A stretch of DNA of 10,037 nucleotides, taken from assembly GCA_016839955.1 (NCBI GenBank), contig JAEOTI010000113.1, positions 1-10,037 on the forward strand. The letters run 5' to 3'. This stretch comes from Candidatus Hodarchaeota archaeon. GTDB lineage: Archaea; Asgardarchaeota; Heimdallarchaeia; Hodarchaeales; YT1-057. Each line of letters opens with the position of its first letter. The stretch's first letter is position 1. The position numbers and the translations under genes are program-made. Shown piece after piece: positions 6,509 through 10,037 of the stretch. The notes below the pieces were generated by a model, which was not told the DNA's origin, ran no database searches, and was given only the letters and a program-made list of their open reading frames with translations.

Positions 6509-7474
6509 TCAGGTAGGCTTCCATCTTTGTTTTGCTGTATCATATTCTGCTTTACCTTCACTTTGAAGGTTTTTTAAGATAACTTCAATTGTAGTAGGAC
6601 CTACGTTCCAAGAGAAGTATGGATCAAACCACCTAAACTTCGTTATGGTCTTTGTTACACGTTCAATAATATACCAATTCTTTTCTCCACCCTTTTCTAT
6701 TAAAATATCCATTATTGTCTTTATTACATGATCAAAAGAAAACTGCATTTCTTGAGATGCTTCAAATAAATCTGATCCTTGATTGAATATCGGTGGAAGA
6801 TGAGCTGGTAAAATTACATCTGCTTTGATCGATTCTAACATTTTTACTGTTTTTTGATGGTTTGGAAAGTTTCCAGTGGAATCGAGGAAGAAAGAATAAG
6901 GATTTCCAGGATAAATATGGGTTTCATCCCCAATAAAGACTCCTTTAGCATTTTTTGAAAAGAACATTATTAGGATATGATCTTCACTATGGCCTTTTGT
7001 TTCTTGCATTAATAATTTACTTTCACCTAATTCTAGTGTCCCCTCAGTAATCTCCAAATCAGGTTTGAGCTGGGAATACGCGGATGATCGAAGGGAAAAT
7101 TTTGCTTTTGAAAATGCGTTTGAATCTGCTGTTGGAAATCGATCTGTTAATTTTTCCCTTCCTTCCTTAAGGAGATTAGCACCATTTTCATGTACTACTA
7201 ATTGTGCTTCAGGTACCTTTTTCTTTAGATATGGAACCCCTCCATAGTGGTCAGGGTGAGCATGAGTTAGGATAATATAACGTAGTTCTTTTGGAGAGGT
7301 TCCCTTACTCCAGTAATCGTACATAGTTTGAGCAACTTTTTTTGTGCTTGGATCAATTATTGCAAAGTCATCATTTCCAATGACCACATAACTTCCCAGT
7401 ATTGCTCCTCCTCTATCTGTACCATCTACAAATCCGTAAACATCAGGGATCCATTCTTTAATCCATTCTTTCAA
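6509..7474 (-). CDS. Metallo-beta-lactamase-fold hydrolase with C-terminal winged-helix-like tail (LACTB2-like)
   Basis: A 321-residue MBL-fold enzyme with a complete two-metal site: HAHPDH at 71-76, His162 in KGHSEDH, Asp183 in IGDET, and His225 in PAH. After the MBL core, residues about 245-321 form a helical tail ending in TTIEVILKNLQSEGKAEYD, like the winged-helix tail of LACTB2/glyoxalase-II-like members. The family includes RNases and thioester or other ester hydrolases; the substrate here cannot be told. The start is TTG 7472-7474, supported by GGAG ten bases upstream and the lack of a nearby in-frame ATG. The gene diverges from the glycosidase-like gene across a 164-base region with a perfect dyad. 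No signal peptide is present, so it is probably cytoplasmic. Confidence 0.9.
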   Translation of the reverse strand: MKEWIKEWIPDVYGFVDGTDRGGAILGSYVVIGNDDFAIIDPSTKKVAQTMYDYWSKGTSPKELRYIILTHAHPDHYGGVPYLKKKVPEAQLVVHENGANLLKEGREKLTDRFPTADSNAFSKAKFSLRSSAYSQLKPDLEITEGTLELGESKLLMQETKGHSEDHILIMFFSKNAKGVFIGDETHIYPGNPYSFFLDSTGNFPNHQKTVKMLESIKADVILPAHLPPIFNQGSDLFEASQEMQFSFDHVIKTIMDILIEKGGEKNWYIIERVTKTITKFRWFDPYFSWNVGPTTIEVILKNLQSEGKAEYDTAKQRWKPT

Positions 7475-7497
7475 AGTAAAATTTCTCCATTACAAGT

Positions 7498-7506
7498 TCT
7501 AATAAA
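7498..7506 (-). promoter_or_regulatory. Candidate TATA box for the MBL-fold gene
   Basis: On the minus strand TTTATTAGA lies about 32 bases upstream of the TTG start, with a GGAG ribosome site between. This spacing fits an archaeal TATA box with a leader of a few bases. AT-rich surroundings make the call tentative. Confidence 0.35.
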
Positions 7507-7543
7507 TCCAACATAAATTAACAAAAACCTTGACGCATAATTA

Positions 7544-7558
7544 ATAATACTGTATTAT
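7544..7558. promoter_or_regulatory. Perfect dyad ATAATAC-T-GTATTAT, candidate operator
   Basis: Seven-base perfect arms flank a single centre base. The dyad lies between the divergent MBL-fold and glycosidase-like genes, about 37 bases from the candidate minus-strand TATA box and about 41 bases from the plus-strand one. That symmetric position suggests one regulator acting on both genes. This is inference from symmetry and placement. Confidence 0.45.
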
Positions 7559-7599
7559 CAATAAAGATTACAGAACCACAATTAAGGATCTAAAATTCG

Positions 7600-7608
7600 T
7601 TTAATAAG
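7600..7608 (+). promoter_or_regulatory. Candidate TATA box for the glycosidase-like gene
   Basis: TTTAATAAG lies 39 bases upstream of the TTG start at 7639, with GGAAG at 7627-7631 as the ribosome site. The spacing suits an archaeal promoter, but the region is AT-rich throughout. Confidence 0.35.
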
Positions 7609-7638
7609 ATCTTTCAGTCAAATATGGAAGTGTAACAC

Positions 7639-8661
7639 TTGGATGTACAAGAGGTTCTTTCAAAAGGATTTGTATTAGTTTTAGACCCAACTTCAGAGAG
7701 ATATGGAACAGAAGGAGGAAGTATTACAGATCCTAACGCTTTTCTAGCTGAGTATGGTGGTTGGTTAGAAGAAATTGCTATTGTAGCAAAAGCTGAAAAC
7801 GGAAAAGTAACCTATCAAAGTGCAGCGGCCCCAAAACATCAAAATGCAATCTTTCCGGATTTCGTAGAATTAGCAAATGATCTAGGGATTAAAACCTATG
7901 CTATTATTCATAGTATGGGTGATCAATACTTCTCCCAGGACTTTGATTATGGCGTGGTTCGATCTGGTGGCACCCAAGTTCGTCATTTTATTTGTCCTTC
8001 CCAAATCAGTTTTTGGAAGTACCTAGGAGCCGTAAGCAGAGAGATTGCGAAATATCCCGTCGAAGGTTTAGTTTTCTTAGAGTTTATGTTCCCCCGTCGA
8101 GAATTCTGTTTCTGTAGACGATGTTCGCGAGGTTTTAGTGATTTAACTGGTATTTCTGCTGATTTCACTTTTAATACAATAGTAGGCGATCCTGAGTATT
8201 ATGAACGATTTATAGAATGGCGGAGTGAAATTTTAACAGCAGCTTTCGAAGAAGTCTTTGCTGCAGCCCGTACTGTAAAACCGGATATTAATTTAATCCC
8301 AGTTGTAGATATTGACCCCGAAACAGGTTGGAAACAAGGTACAAAGGAACATTTTGGTTACGAAGTTGATAAATTAGTTGCAACTAATCCATTTCTTGGA
8401 TACCATTTAATGCCTTTCTCACCAATCGCACCTGAACCTGGGTCTACATCCTGGGAGGACCTTCGCGCTGCTTTACATACTAGCCCGCAATTTGAAGGAT
8501 CTTACGACAAATCCCTTGTGATTTGGGGATTAGAACAAGAAGAAGACGGAGCTTGGATTCTTCAATTGAAAGACGAAACAAATGCTAAACGCATCTTTGG
8601 TCGTTTAAATTACCCAGCAAGTTATAATGTGAAAAGAGAAATTCATCGTGGAATTTCTTAA
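7639..8661 (+). CDS. Putative TIM-barrel glycoside-hydrolase-like protein, substrate unknown
   Basis: The 340 residues show alternating strand-helix segments expected of a TIM barrel: FVLVLDP (11-17), LGIKTYAIIHS (82-92), VEGLVFLEFMF (141-151) and INLIPVVDID (218-226). The stretch EFCFCRRCSRGFSDLTG (155-171, Cys157, Cys159, Cys162) is the kind of Cys-containing loop seen after the fourth strand in several uncharacterised glycosidase-like families; Glu148 in LEF just before it could be catalytic. No signal peptide is seen, so the protein appears cytoplasmic. The start is TTG 7639 with GGAAG eight bases upstream; nearby ATG codons are out of frame or stop at once. It diverges from the MBL-fold gene and ends 16 bases from the convergent E2 gene. 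I place it by fold and motif only; no substrate or pathway is shown. Confidence 0.75.
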   Translation: MDVQEVLSKGFVLVLDPTSERYGTEGGSITDPNAFLAEYGGWLEEIAIVAKAENGKVTYQSAAAPKHQNAIFPDFVELANDLGIKTYAIIHSMGDQYFSQDFDYGVVRSGGTQVRHFICPSQISFWKYLGAVSREIAKYPVEGLVFLEFMFPRREFCFCRRCSRGFSDLTGISADFTFNTIVGDPEYYERFIEWRSEILTAAFEEVFAAARTVKPDINLIPVVDIDPETGWKQGTKEHFGYEVDKLVATNPFLGYHLMPFSPIAPEPGSTSWEDLRAALHTSPQFEGSYDKSLVIWGLEQEEDGAWILQLKDETNAKRIFGRLNYPASYNVKREIHRGIS

Positions 8662-8677
8662 GAAGAATGAAAGAAAT

Positions 8678-9160
8678 TCAAAACTGTGGTCTAGGAAGTC
8701 GTGGTGGAGGTTTTTGACCCCAAACCGCATACCGCTTTACATATTCTCGTGCTTTAGCTGAAAATTTATCAAAATCTTGAAGATATTGACGAGCTGCAGT
8801 GGTATTCAAAGGATCTTTTGGATTTGGATTCGAGAGGAGAAACCTTAGAGTTTCAACGAGATCCACCAAAGAATTGGCAGGAGACCAGTCTTTTCCGAGT
8901 ATTCCTACACACACCCGGTCTCTAAAGATATTTGGATGCCAGGTGTTTGTCATCCAACGAACTTCAGGATATCTAAATGGATAATTTCGGGGAATAATAA
9001 TATCTACAAGAAAAACTCCACTTTCGAATACACCAGTCCCAAGTATTTCTCCGCGCCAATGAGCCCAAGAACCGTCTACAGGCTTAAATGTAGGTTCCTC
9101 TTTCATGAGATCTTTAGCTTCTAATGCAAGCCTGTCCATCCACTCTTCTTCTGATAGCAT
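8678..9160 (-). CDS. E2 ubiquitin-conjugating enzyme (UBC fold)
   Basis: A 160-residue protein with the complete UBC core: WRGEILG (35-41), GVFLVDIIIPRNYPFRYPEV (48-67), WHPNI (74-78, His-Pro-Asn triad 75-77), catalytic Cys84 in VCVGIL, DWSPA (91-95), and NPNPKDPLN (111-119) followed by helices rich in Ala, Tyr and Lys. It would accept the activated modifier from the E1 as a thioester and pass it to substrate, probably with the RING protein. The core is very like eukaryotic E2s. The tail QKPPPRLPRPQF is proline-rich and extends past the last helix. ATG 9158-9160 is the only sensible start; its ribosome site (GAAAGAAG) is weak. The gene stands alone: convergent with the glycosidase-like gene, divergent from the flavin-reductase-like gene, and about 6.5 kb from the RING gene. 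Confidence 0.95.
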   Translation of the reverse strand: MLSEEEWMDRLALEAKDLMKEEPTFKPVDGSWAHWRGEILGTGVFESGVFLVDIIIPRNYPFRYPEVRWMTNTWHPNIFRDRVCVGILGKDWSPANSLVDLVETLRFLLSNPNPKDPLNTTAARQYLQDFDKFSAKAREYVKRYAVWGQKPPPRLPRPQF

Positions 9161-9194
9161 CTTCTTTCGCCAGAAAATAGTAGGTTGAGGTTCT

Positions 9195-9216
9195 ACTGCC
9201 GCTAATGGCAGTTTTT
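9195..9216. promoter_or_regulatory. Hairpin/dyad ACTGCC-GCTAAT-GGCAGT in the E2 leader region
   Basis: Six-base perfect arms enclose a six-base loop, with TTTT following on the plus strand. It lies 34 bases upstream of the E2 start and over 100 bases upstream of the flavin-reductase-like gene. It is notably GC-rich for this region. It could be an operator or leader hairpin for E2; on the plus strand it has the shape of an intrinsic terminator, but no plus-strand gene ends before it. Confidence 0.4.
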
Positions 9217-9289
9217 AGTCATTTGTGTAATTAATGAAAGATTGAAAATCGTTTCTTTCGCCTGATGAGGAATGTTACTAAACATTTCA

Positions 9290-9300
9290 AAAATACAATA
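9290..9300 (+). promoter_or_regulatory. Candidate TATA box for the flavin-reductase-like gene
   Basis: AAAATACAATA lies about 30-38 bases upstream of ATG 9328, the usual range for an archaeal TATA box with a short leader. The call rests on composition and spacing only. Confidence 0.3.
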
Positions 9301-9327
9301 GTATGATCTTCTAAAGAGTTGAGATAA

Positions 9328-9882
9328 ATGAAAAAAATGAAAATACCTCCAACAACAGCTGTTGTCCCCTGTCCAGCAGTGTTATTGAGTGTTGGGGAAG
9401 GTCCCAAAGCAAATATAATTACTCTTTCATGGGTTGCAAATGATTGTTCGAAACCCCCAACAGTAGTCGTTGGAGTTCGTCCAGAACGATATAGTTATGT
9501 AATATTGAAAGAACAACAAGATTTTGTGATTAATATCCCAACTACTGATCAATTTCAAGCCACTGTACTTTGTGGAACAAAATCTGGTCGAGACATTAAC
9601 AAGTTTGAAGCAACTGGATTAACAGCTATTCCTTCTTCAGACAAAATCTCTTCATATTTGATCGAAGAATGTCCTATTAATATTGAATGTAAGAAAACTC
9701 AACTTCTTGAACTTGGTTTTCATCATCTTTTCTTTGGTGAAGTTGTGAATGTTAATATAGATGACAATATTTTAAACAACCAAGGTAGATTGGACGTTTC
9801 CAAAGCAAAATTATTTACCTATAACCCAATTGCAGGTGAGTATTGGACTTTAGGATCTAAACTTGATCCAAAAAAAGATTGA
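9328..9882 (+). CDS. Flavin-reductase-like FMN-binding split-barrel protein (flavoredoxin type)
   Basis: The 184 residues have the flavin-reductase-like split-barrel pattern: an N-terminal CPAVLLSVGEG (15-25), NIITLSWVAND (29-39) where the FMN phosphate and ring usually bind, PPTVVVGVRPERYSY (43-57), DFVINIP (65-71) and CGTKSGRDINKFEATGL (82-98). The length is typical for the family. Such proteins bind FMN and reduce flavin or pass electrons; partner and physiological role are not shown. The start is ATG 9328, with GAG about nine bases upstream and a second ATG at codon 4. The gene diverges from E2 across 167 bases, with no evident link to the ubiquitin genes beyond position. Confidence 0.88.
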   Translation: MKKMKIPPTTAVVPCPAVLLSVGEGPKANIITLSWVANDCSKPPTVVVGVRPERYSYVILKEQQDFVINIPTTDQFQATVLCGTKSGRDINKFEATGLTAIPSSDKISSYLIEECPINIECKKTQLLELGFHHLFFGEVVNVNIDDNILNNQGRLDVSKAKLFTYNPIAGEYWTLGSKLDPKKD

Positions 9883-10037
9883 TGGTTTTTTGAAATTTAA
9901 AAAGGAATATTTGCTTTAATCACCTTTATTTACCTTCAACGATATTTTCCTATTGCATGGTTTTGATTCAGAATGCCACTTCGATTAAGAAAAAGAGCTA
10001 AAAGGAGAAGAAGGAGTTTAAGAACTTCGAAAATACG
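9883..10037. other. Right-edge stretch with two competing partial reading frames
   Basis: After the flavin-reductase-like gene a T-run at 9886-9891 may end its transcript. Two frames then run off the edge. On the plus strand ATG 9973 opens a very basic stretch beginning MPLRLRKRAKRRRR. On the minus strand, 9936-10037 reads VLKLLLLLLALFLNRSG and ends in TGA at 9936-9938, as the C-terminus of a protein with a membrane helix would. The two are mirror consequences of the same AAG/AGA-rich DNA, so at most one is likely real. Neither can be assigned from this much sequence. Confidence 0.3.

Noticed and set aside
9195..9216. Intrinsic terminator on the plus strand
   Set aside because: No plus-strand gene ends upstream; the nearest upstream gene on this side is the minus-strand E2.
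1..10037. CRISPR arrays or long direct repeats
   Set aside because: I saw no regularly spaced repeats anywhere in the window.

Overview
The window most likely comes from a low-G+C archaeon that carries a eukaryote-like ubiquitin system. An Asgard lineage is my best guess (inference); a Caldiarchaeum-type (Aigarchaeota) relative is possible, but the AT-richness fits it less well. Supporting signs are an archaeal-type alanyl-tRNA synthetase, and E1, Ubl, E2 and RING genes within 10 kb. Promoters look AT-rich and TATA-like, genes are closely packed with GGAG/AAGG ribosome sites, and TTG is used as a start at least twice.

Left part (1-2104): two divergent transcription units. Leftward runs a ubiquitin-like modifier (924-1169) followed by an E1-like activating enzyme that leaves the window at base 1. 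The modifier ends in Gly-Gly plus a four-residue tail. The E1 carries an in-frame N-terminal MerR/excisionase-type helix-turn-helix ahead of the adenylation domain. Rightward runs a coiled-coil protein of unknown function (1330-1773), overlapping a small RING-finger protein (1763-2104) by 11 bases. The E2 conjugating enzyme lies about 6.5 kb away (8678-9160, minus strand). Together these supply modifier, activation, conjugation and probable ligation. No JAMM/Rpn11-type protease that would trim the modifier tail is visible here.

Middle (2105-6352): the gap after the RING gene holds a decayed fragment of an IscB-type HNH nuclease (minus strand, in-frame stops). Next comes a leftward operon of alanyl-tRNA synthetase, a CooC/MinD-like ATPase with a CxC motif, and a 150-residue protein of unknown function.

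Right part (6509-10037): a metallo-beta-lactamase-fold hydrolase (minus) and a TIM-barrel, glycosidase-like protein (plus) diverge from a short intergenic region that has a perfect AT-rich dyad centred between two candidate TATA boxes. The E2 gene is convergent with the glycosidase-like gene and divergent from a flavin-reductase-like split-barrel protein. The last 155 bases hold only ambiguous ends of reading frames.

The most unusual items are the helix-turn-helix/E1 fusion, the coiled-coil/RING gene pair, and the IscB remnant beside the ubiquitin genes.
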